64,000 nucleotides of DNA, taken from Panorpa germanica (lineage: Eukaryota > Arthropoda > Insecta > Mecoptera > Panorpidae). The stretch covers positions 17,364,451 through 17,428,450 of the forward strand of contig OY783213.1 in NCBI GenBank assembly GCA_963678705.1, read 5' to 3'. The position numbers and the translations under genes are program-made. Position 1 is the stretch's first letter. Each line of letters starts with the position of its first letter. Under the pieces are notes generated by a model, which was given only the letters and a program-made list of their open reading frames with translations, was not told where the DNA came from and did no database searches. Shown here piece by piece: positions 11,701 through 26,700 of the stretch.

Positions 11701-14700
11701 TATTCATCAATGAGTTCCACGAACTTTTTAAATACACTTAAATAAATTGCGTTTATTCTAAAATCCCCAAACAGCTGGCTGCAGCGCAGAATATATTACA
11801 AGTACAACTTAGGACATTAAAACATTTTAAAGTGTAATTATAAACATTGACGACGTGTTAAACCACACGTACTAAAGTTTCACTGATTTTTTCAAGAATC
11901 ACTTTCAATATCAAATGACGTTATACACTTTGTTCTGTGTACTTCGACTAAATGTTAGGTTGAAATGTTCGCTAACCAAAACAATTTATCCCATTGAAAT
12001 AAATAGAAATCCAACTAATCCATTTCATCACTCTGCTAGCTTCGCTTGTGTTCGGCATTTTTGTCACTAAATCACCATGTTGCTTTTTATTAATCCAAAC
12101 TAACAATAATTCTTCTACTTCTTCTAACACTTGAGATCTTTGATTCGATTTTGTAAAGGCTCAGGACAGGGTAACGAGTCGAGCATATGAGATTTTACTT
12201 ATTACAAATTATTACCTGTTCTACAATTGGTACAATACTATTTAATAAAAAATATAAACTTATACAATGTACAATGTGCTTCAAATTCAGCTAGGATCGT
12301 TTCCAAGATAGTCAGGCAACACTGAGTGTAAGTCTGAGAAATATAGAATGTCACACTGCAAGATCCAACACACTCAATCAAGATCAAGTATCACTGCAAG
12401 TTGGTTAGATTTAAAATTATACAGCCATATGTTTGACACGTTTATTTAATTTATTTAGCAATCAATCACACAAACACACATCATGTAATTTATTATACTG
12501 TAATCTATATCTGCTCCGTGATTTGAGGTTTTTGTAGTTTTTTATGACTTTGTTTGTTTTGAAACAACCATCTATATCGTTTTGTTCTTGTTGACACTAA
12601 TGTCCTTTGCACTCCCGCGCATCATTCAAGCAAGATTCAAGGTGAAACATGTGGAGATATTAAAGAATGAACACACACATATGGAAATATTCTATACATG
12701 TATATACACTGTTAAATATGTACACATTTTATTTTGCTACAGTTTTAAAATAATATACTAATTTAAAATTTAGCACACGATGTAGTAAAAATATAAGATG
12801 ATGCTGGAGTGGAACGGGATGAGGCTCTTATTAAGCAGGAGGTTTTTGTTATTCTAAGTACTTGTATGAAAGGAAATATTAATAACTTGTTTATAATTAT
12901 TTATATAATTTGATGGTGTGCACATGGAGGTCTGGTCATGAGACGGCTTTGTGCTAATCTTTGTGGTAGCAAATTCTCTGTGACTTGGATTCTATGCTCT
13001 TAATAATTATGCAGGAAATTATCTATTGCATAAATTATATATGGTATAATAGTAATCATCACTCAGTCACGGAATAAATAAATGCTGTCATCGTGAATGA
13101 ATTTAGTGACTTTTACTATCAAAGCCTTAACTACCAACGCTACTGCTACATTGTTTCATAGACTGTATTACATGTGAACTTGCGCCTTCCAAGAATAATC
13201 TCCTAATCCTACATAGTGCGAATTTTTAATAATTTCTTTTAAAATATTACTCTTATTAACGCAGGAATTAGACAAATTTTATAAAAGGTAATTAACATGT
13301 TCCCAAAAATCCTGTTATAGATACTCAGTTATTCATTTTAATATATCTTTGCGATAGTACATACTATATATTTTCAACAGTGTATTTATAAAGACATGCT
13401 TGTCGTAAAATGTAAATAAACAAACAATTCATATTACTTAATAGATTGACTTTTATTTTATTTGTTATATAATTAATATTACCATTTGCTGTGGTGTGCT
13501 GTGGTGGTCTTTGTTTTGAAAACAACGCCTCCGGGACAACCGTTTGTTTTGTTATGTAAAGTTTTAAAAACACGTGCCAATTTAAATGTTCTTATATAGA
13601 ATTGTATACAATCAATCGCCTTATTCTTTTTGCACACTTTGTTTGGTGCGAAAAACAATTAGTGCATATTTTAAATATTTTTATTTTCTATTTCAATAAT
13701 AAATAAATTGCTCGCTATTATAACGTTTGAAATTAGGTTGAATTTTTGCTCTACAATTAGGGTTGTTAACCATTTTTCTTTTTCAGGTGTTTTATACCAC
13801 ATACAATTGTTCTTATAATTTTTTTTCTAAGATGAGCACTGAAGTGATGATGATGAAGGTGAAGATGGATACTAAAATGATTGGAGTTTATTTAAGTCTT
13901 ATCCTGGTAGTAAATAAAACTATACCACTCCCTTAACAGGATAAATTCCTTTTTATTTGATACTTATAAGCTTTTTTAAAGGCATGGCAACAATTTAGTA
14001 AATGATGCAAGTTAAATTTTATAAAGGTTGCGCCTGTTTACCTCAAACACCAAGTTTATTAAATGAAATGAGTAAATAATGATTCATTTATGGAAATTAA
14101 AGTTTATTTAATGTGTTATGCATGAGTAAATACACCGATAGCTGAATACTGGTTGATTAGCAGGTAAAACATAATATTTTTCCTGTTAATTTTATATATT
14201 TAACAAACATATCTGTTTTTATCAAACACTTAGCTAGTTATATTTTACATATTTTTTTAATGTGATATGAACAAAAGTTATTTTATAAAGAGAGAGAGTT
14301 CAACTGTGCCAGGAACTGCTGAAACATTCAATGCATAATGCCGCATTATGCGATCTAATACCATAATTGGAAATAACAAATAAAATAGTTATTTTCTCTC
14401 TTTATAGAAAATATCACTGCATGATATGTCACATTCGATGATTTATGGTTTGAAAAAGAAAAATCATCTCGATTACTTATTTCTTCCGTGACGTCATATG
14501 CAGAATTAAAGCAAACGGTAAAACTGTAATTCAAATTTGATAAACGTATAATTTCGTCAATTTTTGTATATTTAAAATATGAAAATATTGAAATCAAATA
14601 TTACTAAAAACGATCCCTAAAAAATGAATTCATAAGTCCATTGGCAAAACTAAAACCATGACTTGTTATTTGAAGAAATATTCGCTAAAACATAATGGTC

Positions 14701-17700
14701 TAAATTAATAGCCAAACATAAGTAGTATTTACATAAACAATTTAAGTTCTATTCACTAGAGAATCAATACCTGAATAGTCGTGTTATGCCTATACTAATA
14801 AAATTGATTTACTAGTGATTATGCAAAAGTTAACGAACCTACATGAAAACATATTTGCATAACTATTATAATTTCGTGAATAAAATTTACATTTTTATAA
14901 CATAAAGCGAGCCTACACTGCAGGACTGTAGCCAGGGGGTATAGAGGTGTAGGGCTCTTTGCTATGATAATGTCATACTTTAAATATTTTAAAAATAAAT
15001 ACAGATGTGAAGGTGCCTTACATTAAATTTCGGATGCCCTATTTAAAAACCTATTCTAACTACGGCCCTGTTGCTCTACCAGTATGTACTTTGCAGCATT
15101 AAAATTACATGCTAATAACTTTAACTATGTTGATTTCATTGGTTAATATTTTAGCAAATTATTATCACTTTTCAAATTTGGCGACACAGTGAGACTGCTG
15201 TATCTTCGGGTTTAATTCCCGGAATAAAGTATTATTTTCTGGGTTAGGTTGCTATTAATTTAACTTGATTATGTACATATATAACCATAAACTTATTAGG
15301 CTGCGGTGTGAAAGTGATTCGTAAAATGTTTCATTCATATAAATCATATCTGGTAGATCACGATCATTGCAAGCAAGACTCAGGAATACGGGCCCAGGTA
15401 TTGAAAAATATTCGGTTCCAGTATATTAATTCTCATAACATATGCATTAATAGAATTGTTTCATGAATTCAGACAAAAATTTATCTTAAAAAAATAAGGA
15501 CTCGGTTCTTAATTTCAATACGCATTTGTCTATTAAATTTGTATTGAAATTAAGAACATTTTTAACAGTGGGGACGATACACTGTAAAATGTTTGGCGCC
15601 CCCATCTTTTAAGAAAATTAATTTCACAGTTGGCTATTCTGAGGTGGAAGGAAACAGTAAGCTGAATCTTTGAAATATAGTGAGAGTGCACCAAGTCAAC
15701 ATCTCGGATCTACAATAAATTTCTCTAACACCGGTCCTGACTTAACCCCTATTTTCCAGACGATATTGTCTACTGTGTGGTTTAAGACAAAGCTCAATGG
15801 ATACACCGTCTTATGCTGCATTAACACCTTCCCTACCGCATTTAAAACCCAGTCGTAATTTGAATATCTGTCATAGTGTTTACTAAATACGACCGCCCAA
15901 TGCCATTGATATGTATTTGTACAATACATCCGTCGTAATTCTGATGAGGGTTTTATGGGAATTTAATGAATCATAGTTCATGTAGAGATATGCCTACTAT
16001 ACATACGTTACTCTTTTAAGAAACACCGGAACTAACTTTTATTGTTTTTCATAAATCCGGCATGAACTTCTATTGTTCTCGGAAGCGTCAAGTGTCGAAC
16101 GTCGAAGTGTCGACATTCAACGACCATCAACGAGAGCCAACAACTCTACTACGACACTGCGACATGTCACATGGTCAATTCAATTCAAATGTATAGTACT
16201 TGGACGAGGTCGATTGACGCGCTTTGCCTAGAAACTCCGTGGTACATGTCTTGTCCACCATCTCGTTGTCGTCGTTGTCTCATTATCCTGCCTTGTTTCG
16301 GGATAGTGTTTACGTTACCTTGGTGAATGGTTGGTAATTCCAGACACACGGAGACACCTTTTTAAGTACTGCTACGTATGGAATGCACAATGTGGTCATC
16401 TTCAATTTAATTACGGATTTTTATTGTTTATTTTTAATCATTGATTCATATAGTTCTCTTAATTTTTTTAATATTTTTTCTATTTTATTTTTTATTGATG
16501 AATTTATATTCGAAGAATTTTACGTAGTTTATTAGTAAGTGTTACTAAATTTTGTGTAAATTTACTATCTTATTTCTAATTATTTTTCACTATCTCTTCT
16601 TTTCTGGTCTCGTTTCCTTCATTACATATTTATTAACAACTTATTCCTCTTTACGTCACATTAACTCCATCTCTTTTGTTTCTTTTCTATCTCTTGTATC
16701 GGCATTTCGTTCCTCTCGTAAGAATTCCTTCACTTCCTTCCTCAGTTCGTATATGTCTTTTCCTCATTTCCTCTCTTAACAAAATGTTAATTCCTTATTG
16801 TTATTACCCATTATTCAGCAAACACTTCACCTTCATTATTAGGCGTTATAAATATAATCTGAAACCATTAAAATTTTGAGAAATTACGTCATTTCCGTTA
16901 AACGAAACACTCGTATTTAATTTGTGTCATAGTTAACGTGATGTAAAATGTTGATAATTACTTTTATAGTATGTAGTCTTATTTAGTTAGCGATTTAAAC
17001 TAATATAATAATCCAATTACATAGTAATTCATTTTTTGCTAATCTTAAGAAACATACGGACCTGTATTTGTTCTCATGACAGCGAAATAATGAATTCAAC
17101 GATCATTTATTAATCTTATCCGGTATGACCTTAATCACAAGTTTCTGTTGTTCGTAAACCAGTGCACTTAATATTATTCATGTTTTTTCTTTTGTTTTAT
17201 CCGTACGCAGAACTGTTTACATTGAATTGTTTGTTTTACAAACTACTTTCACTTTCAACTTATCTAATAGAGATAGATCGACATTTCTACCATTTCTTAA
17301 CATGTTTCTAATTAATAAATCAAGTTAATTAGATGATTATAATTTCTCTGTAATACATAAATGGTTTTTTTATAATACAAGTACATTACGGTACATGTAA
17401 AGCTATGTACCCATCAAGTTCACATAACGTTTGCGAATGTAAACTAATTTTTTATTATATGGTACACGAAAACAGAAATATATTTTTTAAGAAATACAGA
17501 ACAGTTAAAATAGAAATTAGAGTATTAAGGTGAAGCTATATAGTTTAGCACAATTAATAGATTATTTTCCTTTTTTTTGAAAAAAGAAATTTAACTTTTT
17601 TTTCTTTTTATTTCTGTCAGACAGTGAGTGGCCGGTTTAATGAATATCAGGCTTAACATTTAAATGTATTTATTCTTATAAGTAATACAATATCGAGTGT

Positions 17701-20700
17701 CTTATACGCGTTAACTAGAACTGTCCTTCAAAAGGACAAATCATAGAGGTCACAGATATATAAGTATTATGTTCGCATGTTTACAAACCGTGGAATTTCA
17801 AATATTTTTTTATCACCAAAAGTTTGTAAAAAATGCTTCACAATAGCTTCACTAATTAAACATAATCTTTGTTGTACAAACAAATTAAACTCGTTTCAAA
17901 TGTAGATTTTTCACATGACTTGTTAAATGATTAAAAATTTACTTAAAAAATATCGCTTGTTTACATAATCATTTTAAAGTATTCAGAATACAGGGTTCTG
18001 TACTTAAAAATAATAATTATAGTCAAAATCACGATAGATCGGCGGTGACTTATACTTAAAAGAGGTTATAAGAGCGGTATAAATTTATATTATGATAATG
18101 AATTTTGTCTTATTCGTTTCTATATACATTATAGAAATGTAAATGAGTCAGTGCTTTTTAGTTATATCAGCAGTTTATACCCCACAACTTGTTTTAAATA
18201 TGAGTCGCCGCCGAACTCTCGTAACTTCAACCATAGTTACTCATGTATATTTTGTGTTTTACTAGAACTTAAATAAAATAGTAAGAAATCGGATCCTAAA
18301 CCAACATAAAGGCCCACTTCTGTGAATCAGTCCATTTACTTGAATTTTATAAAGCAATGCCGTATTTGAAACTTGCTGGTCTTGAACATACTCGTAAATG
18401 GTTTTGAGGACAAAATGTGCAATACTTTATTTTATAAACAATATAAATATTAGTCTCAATCCAGTTAATCCAGTGGCTTTAATAATACGAGTATAATGAC
18501 AAGATTTCAATGTAAACCCGTTTATTAATATTAATTAATCATTAATTATATTGCGCAACTTGATTCAACTGGAAACCTTTCCTTTCCAAGTGTCTGCTGC
18601 ATTTCTGATTGCATGTGACTAATACCTATTCTACCTATGTGTTAGCGTCTTGTCTTAACAGATACCGAAGAGGTATCCCACCATAAGTGAATCTTACTTT
18701 CTATAGTATTAAATTGCATCGCGTAAATCGCGCTCCCTCCTCTTAATCCATTTCTGTGTAACTGTGACGTGATGCCAAGCACGATACAAAAAAAAAAAAA
18801 TTAACATTAAAATTCCTCTACATACGGTTGTATCCTATAGTGGTGTAAATACTTCAGTAAATTATTTATATGACAAAGATTAATGACCTTTTAGAACTAC
18901 GAGTATCTTCGTTATATAACACAATTCCATGATCATATAAAAGTTGTTTTAATGAATTAAGAAAATTTTATATATATATGTTTTTATGTGTAATCCGCGC
19001 CACAATAAATAAAACAGGAAGCGGTGCCACAGACCGGTATCTGTGATTAGGAATTAACTACTGTATTCCGACACGGTAATCTTAAATTTGCATGCTTATA
19101 ATTCTAATAGGTTATTACCCGTTTTAAATCTTTACGGGAAGCCCCATTGATTACAGATTTACCTTAATTATTACTGTAGAAAGTAATTAAGATAAATTTT
19201 ATTTAAACATGTAAAAAGAACAACTCTGGAAAATAAAATCTTTATTACGTCACCATAAATCTTATCAGTGGGTATTTACCGCGTAAAATATTATAGTATG
19301 GTAAAATTATTCAAAGAGAACCTTTTTGTATGAATTAAATAAGAAATGCAATAATAAATATCTTGTGTGTTTCTGTAGATGTAATGGAAAGATGTTTTTT
19401 ACTAATAAATTGAACTGCTTTTTTATTAGCGGTCGTTTTTTTAATTATTGATTGAAGTAAATTTTAATATATGTATGAATATTGGCGTTTTTATTTTTTT
19501 AAATATCTAAAAGTTGTCGGAATTATAGCTATATCAAATTTGAATTGTTATATGCATAATACGTCACAGAAGAAATAAGTAATTGGGATTATTTTTCCTT
19601 TTGTATTCCTGTCGTAATATAAAACTTCATGGAATACACAACTCAGCTGTCAATAGTGAATGACGTATCACACACATACACTCGCATGAATCTCTGTTGT
19701 ATAAAGGAAATGACAAATTGTTGGATGTGACGTACCATGACGTAAAATGACTTTTAATTGTTAATATCTTCTAAAATATAAGAAGTATAAAATAATTGGT
19801 AGTCAACTTTATCAATATATAGTTCCGTTTTGTAGAAATTTCGTCATGGTTCACAAACCTATTATTCATTAAATCATTTCTTCAACAATCGTCATTATCC
19901 CCACTCCCGCGAATTTACTATCTTCTTTACAACACCAGAGCAGTGTTAAGTAGTGGGTAGAGTCTGAGTAAATCATATAGCTTAACCTTGTCTTTGAATT
20001 GTTTCTCTTATAAATATATTGATATCGAGCGAATTCACTTTAGTTCTTAAGCAACTCTGCTCAAGTAAAGATAAAAGTAAGTGTGCACTTGTCGTTCCAG
20101 AAGAGGTGTACAAGTGCATCAACAACAACAACAACAACAATTTGTTAGTGAATAATAAAAAGACATTTGATTTTGTTTAGTTTGGTTATGTTATAATTTT
20201 TAAGTATTTACATAGAATTTATTTAACTAAATGCAACAATGGTTATATTTATGGATACCTCGGTCCTCGCCGTTCCAGCTGCGCAAATTATTATATCCAC
20301 CGCTGTGTACGAGCTGAGGAATGCGCTCATTTTATACAAGTAAGAAATTATATTTATTTAACAACTTAAGGTTGAAGGACAAATCTTAATATTAGTAGCG
20401 CGGCAATACTGCTTACCTTCTGTACCTTCTTTGGTACATGGTCGAATATGCATACAAGTGCATTAGAGTTGAAAGTGACGAATTGTTATAAATATGCAAT
20501 CAAAATCACAAGTTAGATAGTCTGTATTTAAAAAATTAATTTAATTTTTTGTATGATAATTTTTTATTCATTTAATATTGGTAAGTAAGAAAAAACTGGA
20601 AAAAGAATTATACTCATATATGTAAACGTTATATACATATGTATATGTTATATATATTTCAGAGCGTACAAAATATAACATAGTCAACACAGAACTCTTA

Positions 20701-23700
20701 TCCATAGAAAAATAATTGACCTACCCCTAATAGTACATACATGTTACGTCATAAATATGGCCAACATCTGTACCGCTAAAACAACAAGTCGATTTTTTTA
20801 AATGTTATATCTCCGTCAATATTTAGATAAATAAATATAAATACACCAATATACATTTATTAACACCAATTTCAATCAACAATTGAAAAAACGACCCCTA
20901 AAAAAGAAGTACACAAGCCCATTTACGTCTTTGTCCCGGGCCCCCTAAATACCGACTTACACACCTGAAGGTATGGCGTTGTCACTGTCTAATAAAATGA
21001 AGTCAGATTATTTAAAGCGCTAACATTAAGATTCAGATAATTGCTTACATGTCAGATTATTTAAAGCGCTAACATTAAGATTCAGATAATTGTTTACATG
21101 CCAAACACTATTTTCTTTATAAAATATAATCTTTAATATATTATAAGACGTAAGATGAAGCAGAGTGATCTCAACAAACATTTTGGTGAAATGGCATAGT
21201 TAGTTAAGAAATCAATTATCTTTCACTCAAATTTCAGATAGATGTCACCTATAAAAAAATGTTCATTTTAGTAGAGATAAAAATCCTCATTCATTTCATC
21301 AGAATATCACAGAAAAAGAAACAAGATATATCTGTCTCTGTTACACCACTGAATGGTTTATTTGCAGCTTCATTCAATACTAGTACGGTAGTGAGGTTTA
21401 ATTAGTTTGAATAGAATTGTTTCATGACAAGAAAATCATACGCATTTTCAATGTGATGTCAAAGTGACTCCAAAATGTTTACTGGGATATTTTGTTATTA
21501 ACATAGGTTATGCAGCGAACACTAATTAAATAACTGTGTGATAATGAGAAGTGATAATCTAAAGCGTGTTAGCTACAATGATCTAATATATTTTATTATT
21601 TGAGGTTAGTTAAGCATTGCTGTTGCATATACGACTGATAATTTATAATTAATTACGAATGATAGATATCAAATCGTACATACTCGTCTATCATTTCATT
21701 AATATATACCTGTTGTGCACGTACAGGTAATTTTGTTCCGTTTCAGTAGACATACATATTTCTGTCTTGGAATTGTCAATGCCAGTAACCACACAGTACA
21801 TAGCCTAATAGGGTTGCCATATGACGTATGAAATTCCATGAAGGGAAGAGTATGATGCATATTCATTTTATAGTCTGTTGTGTTAGGCTCGGTGTCACCT
21901 TGGTCCACTATGCTTTCAAAGATGAACAAAACAATAACTATTTATTTCACTCACACCTTCTTTTAAATATATTGTTGTTTCATTCACACCTGTTGAGTGC
22001 ATATCTTATGAATGGAAGTTGTGTTGCGAGTAACGTATTGCAATAATTGGAAACGTTTTTATAAATATGTGGGCGATTGCAATATGAATAATAGTAATTA
22101 ATTTACTTATAGAAAGTATAGAGCGTTATAGAGATCACTGATAATTACAAAGTTATTAATTTCTCAAGTGTTTGTTCAGTTAGAATTAAATTAATGGTGT
22201 AGCTGCGTGAGGTAGTGGTAATTATAGTGAATAATTATAAATTAGAAATGTGTAGATTGTATTTATCCAGTGATAAATTTGTTTAATTATTGAAAAATTC
22301 TACTACTAATATGAAATAACCTTTTTTTAAATTAAAACTCCTTTGCATTATCGCGGTACGTCGGGTTACGTAGCCTACCTCACCGCCAATCAGCCAACAG
22401 CAGCGATTCGACTAGAAAGAGACAGATAGGATATTCGGCAGCTATCTCTCTCTTTGTCTTTATCGCTTCCTATTACACGCGGCCTTCGCGCTCTCTTTTC
22501 TTATATCTCTATGAGTAACACATTTATACGACTAAACATTCAGCCTTTACTGCATACACTCTTACTCCTGCTTTCCTTCCCTCTCATTGAACGCTTCCTA
22601 AAATATTTTAGAATATCTTAACTCATTAGAAATTAATAAACAACCGATATCTTGATAGGTGTCTTCATCAGTATATAGTACAATGTTATAGAATTTAAGA
22701 CGAAGGACATTAAAGAAATGATCTTTAAATCTTTATCAAAAAAATTAAAGATTATGAAGTTTTGTAATGTAAAATAAGCGATCAGATTATTAATGAGAAT
22801 CAAGAATAAATTAAAATAAACGTAGCATCTTATAAGAAATTTTCCGTTAATTTATTTTTGAATAATTACAATAATCTTCGCTTCAATAATAATTACTTGT
22901 AATTAAAAAGCAACATGTTTTTCATTTAGTATAGACAAACATTTACTTTACCAATTTTAATTTGTTTATTGTTTAATATACTGCACAAATGTGTTATTGA
23001 CATAGGCGATGTTTTTTATTTTATAAATTTGCAAGTAATGAAACAAATACCAACTAAAGAAATAAATATTATTTGTTTTTGTTGGTAGTAATGTGTAAAT
23101 TTAATTTAATTTGTTTAATATTTGGTTTGGTCATCTGTCAATATATAATGTAAGTCTATTTACTTGTTTATATTCATTTAAATACACAGAATTAATTATA
23201 TGTATATATTTTGCCGTATATATGTTAGAATATATTATAATTATTTATGCAAATTTTGAGAGATCGGTTTTTAATTAGATGTCATTTCTGACAGCATACT
23301 TTAATTGTGTGACAGATTTGTAGATCATCTAAGATATTTCACATATGTTCGTAGGCAACGTAGTACGACGACGAGGAGTTATTTATTTACATACTAGCTT
23401 GGGAATGAAAGCCATTTACGTCGTTCCATCAGTAACCCACGACAGTAACAAATTTGAGTACGTTAACCAAAAGCAATATTTTCTTCGGATTTAACTCATA
23501 TCTCATCATGTATTATCAGCCTATTGCATCTTATAGTAACATATTTCTGAAACCTAAATAAAATCTTTTAATTCTTGGCAATGTAGTATTCCAACGCTTC
23601 TAACCCTTTGGTCATAGTTGAGCCTGGATTTGATTCAAATAAGATAAAATATAATTTTTGGTGTAATGCTGTTATTTATATTTATGTATTCTATTATTTT

Positions 23701-26700
23701 TAAATTTATTTAACAATGTTTAACAGCAGTGTGTTATATTATAAAATATAATGTTGCTTTGCCTTCTGATATTTAAAAGAAAATTTGTTTATGTAAAACG
23801 CTATTCATTTGTTTTACTTTTTATCATTTAGTTAATTTTAGTGTATTTTTTATCTAATTAATATATAAAGAAAAAAATGTAACGTAAAAACAAATGGAAC
23901 ATAGAATTCACATTATTAAGTGTACATAATGGAAAGAGGTAAATTGTGCATCACTATTATATAATAAGACCTCTTTAACCTCTTAACAGTAATTTAATGA
24001 TTTGCATTTAACAATAATGCTTCGAGCATGAACATACTTGTATAGAGAGAACGTCGGTGTTACAATTTTATCTAATAACTAATTTAAATCATTGACAATA
24101 ATGTTGTCCTGAAATGGAAAAGGGGGACACTTGTTTTATTATTTATTAGTGACGTGGGACGAAACATGCTCGAATCATTTTTTGTTTGACGCATGTGTTC
24201 TGCGTATCTGAAAGTCATTCACTTCTATCGTAATTTATAATAATGTATGCTTTGTTCTACATATTATAATACATTTTATTATATGTACCAGTTCCCTGTT
24301 TTAAAATATGATCTACTTATTTTATAATAAACATATAAATATAATATTTTTTATATAAAAATATATATCTCAAATTTTAGGAAAAGCGATTAAAAGATTG
24401 AAGTTCTAATAATAATAGCGAAAAACTTAATATTGCTAATATAATGTTTCTTACTTTTGTCATAACTTAAAAGTTCTATATCTCATTTTAACAATACAAT
24501 TTTTTCTCAAAATTAAAGGAAATATTTTACAAAAATAAATAAACATATTAAATATATCTTAATAATGCTGAGCTATCATATTAAATTAGTCTATTGTTCA
24601 TGTTTATGATATAATAATATTAAATCTTTTTTTTTGTTTCAGATGGTTTCATGGAAACTTATCAGGACGTGATGCTGAAAAATTAATCTTAGAGAGAGGC
24701 AAGAATGGCTCATTTTTAGTTAGGGAATCTCAGAGTAAACCTGGTGATTTTGTTCTTAGTGTAAGAACAGATGACCGTGTAACACATGTTATGATTCGGT
24801 GGCAGGTACGTTATATCTAATTTACATGTATTAAATAGATTATTTATTGAGAAATGTATAACTATAATTACAAAAATTGCAGGACAATCAATATGATGTA
24901 GGAGGAGGAGAAAAATTTTCATCTTTATCTGAATTGATTGAACACTATAAAAGAAACCCTATGGTTGAAACAACAGGCCACGTGGTGCATCTGAAGCAGC
25001 CTTTCAATGCTACCAGAATACATGCGTCCGGTATCCATTGTCGAGTCCAGCAGTTACAAGTATGTCTACTAATTTTTGTAAACATTATTAAATATTTAAA
25101 AAAAATAAACCTGACTACTACTATAATTCATTGCTATTTTAGAAAGAAAATGGTGCTAGTGCAACAGGAAAAGCAGGCTTTTGGGAAGAATTTGAATCAT
25201 TGCAGCAACAGGAATGTAGGCATTTGTTTTCAAGGAAGGAAGGGCAAAAAGTACCAAACAGAGCGAAGAATCGATATAAAAATATATTACCATGTAAATA
25301 TCCATTTCATACTTTAATTACGTTATCAGTTATTTTAATAATTAATTTTTATAACAGATTTTATTTTTAATATTTAGTTGATCACACTCGTGTAAAACTG
25401 AAAGATATAGATCCTAATGTACTTGGTGCTGACTACATTAATGCAAATTATATAAGACAGCCAACATCTGATGATGGAGATAGTACAGGTAATTAGAACA
25501 CATTCATTTAATAAAGGGTCTTTCAACAAGAGGTGTTATTTTAAATCAACAGAAAAACTCAATATTTTCATAAATAGTGGTGTAATTAATTTTAATCTGA
25601 AGTACAAACTCTGAGGTTAGTAATGGAACACTATATCTGCAAATTGTTACCCCAATGACGGTTGTATGTTGACAGTTAAAGAATGACACATCTGTTTCAA
25701 AGATTCTATATAAGACAAACTTATTCTTGTCATAAAAACTTTAGCGAATACATTTTGAATAGATGAAATACGCAGAAATAGTGCTACAATTTTTTCGATG
25801 AAATATTTTCTAGCAAGAGTATCTATGTTTTAAGGCATGTCTGAATATACTCATATAGACTATTGTAATAATATGTCTTAGGAAAATACGTATATTGTCC
25901 AATATTTTATCAAATGTTTATTTTGCTTGCAGAGGGAGTTGGTAAAACTTACATTGCCACTCAAGGGTGCTTACCTTCAACTATCGGAGATTTTTGGTCC
26001 ATGATTTGGCAAGAGAATACAACTGTAATAGTTATGACAACCAAAGAACTTGAACGAGGAAAGGTAATAAATACAAATATTAAAAAGAAACGCATATGTT
26101 TTCTAATTTATGCATTTTATTTATGCATATAGTTTTAACAGTTTTGTTGTGTATGCATTATGTGTGTAGTTAACAGTTTTATTGTTTTAGAATAAATGTG
26201 CTAGATATTGGCCTGATGTTGGTACGTCTAAACAATGGGGAAAGGCTACTGTGAAAACAATTAGTGAATCTCACACTGCCGATTACACATTAAGAGAATT
26301 TTTATTAACATGGGAGCATGAAGGCAAATCACAAGATCGTACTGTATGGCATTATCATTTTCAGGTAATTAAGTATTTGATATATTAACAAAAACACAAT
26401 TATTAATATATTCAGAATTTATAAGTATTTGTAATCAATCTTAGGCTTGGCCAGATCACGGAGTACCTTCTGATCCTGGTTGTGTTTTAAATTTTTTGCA
26501 TGATGTTAACGCAAGACAAGAACAAATTATGATTAATTCTAATAGCGCTCCAGGTGCAATATGTGTACACTGTTCGGCTGGAATTGGTCGTACTGGAACT
26601 TTCATTGTCATAGATATGATTCTCGACCAAATTAAAAAACAAGGTATGATTATTTTTGATTTATTTTACATTATTTTAACGATGGGATGATCACATAGAA

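Larger units (their letters stand above)
6690..24642 (+). other. Giant third intron of corkscrew (17.95 kb)
   Basis: This intron separates the exons for the N-SH2 and C-SH2 domains. Most of it is AT-rich without recognisable coding sequence. It holds small MITE-like repeats (10.05, 14.92, 18.02, 21.42 kb), a decayed SINE head (15.19 kb), a perfect hairpin (15.505 kb), a 49-bp tandem duplication (21.00 kb), GC-richer patches near 9.72-9.88, 16.07-16.34 and 22.35-22.50 kb, and a candidate alternative first exon ending at 20339. No nested gene with recognisable protein similarity was found. Confidence 0.85.
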
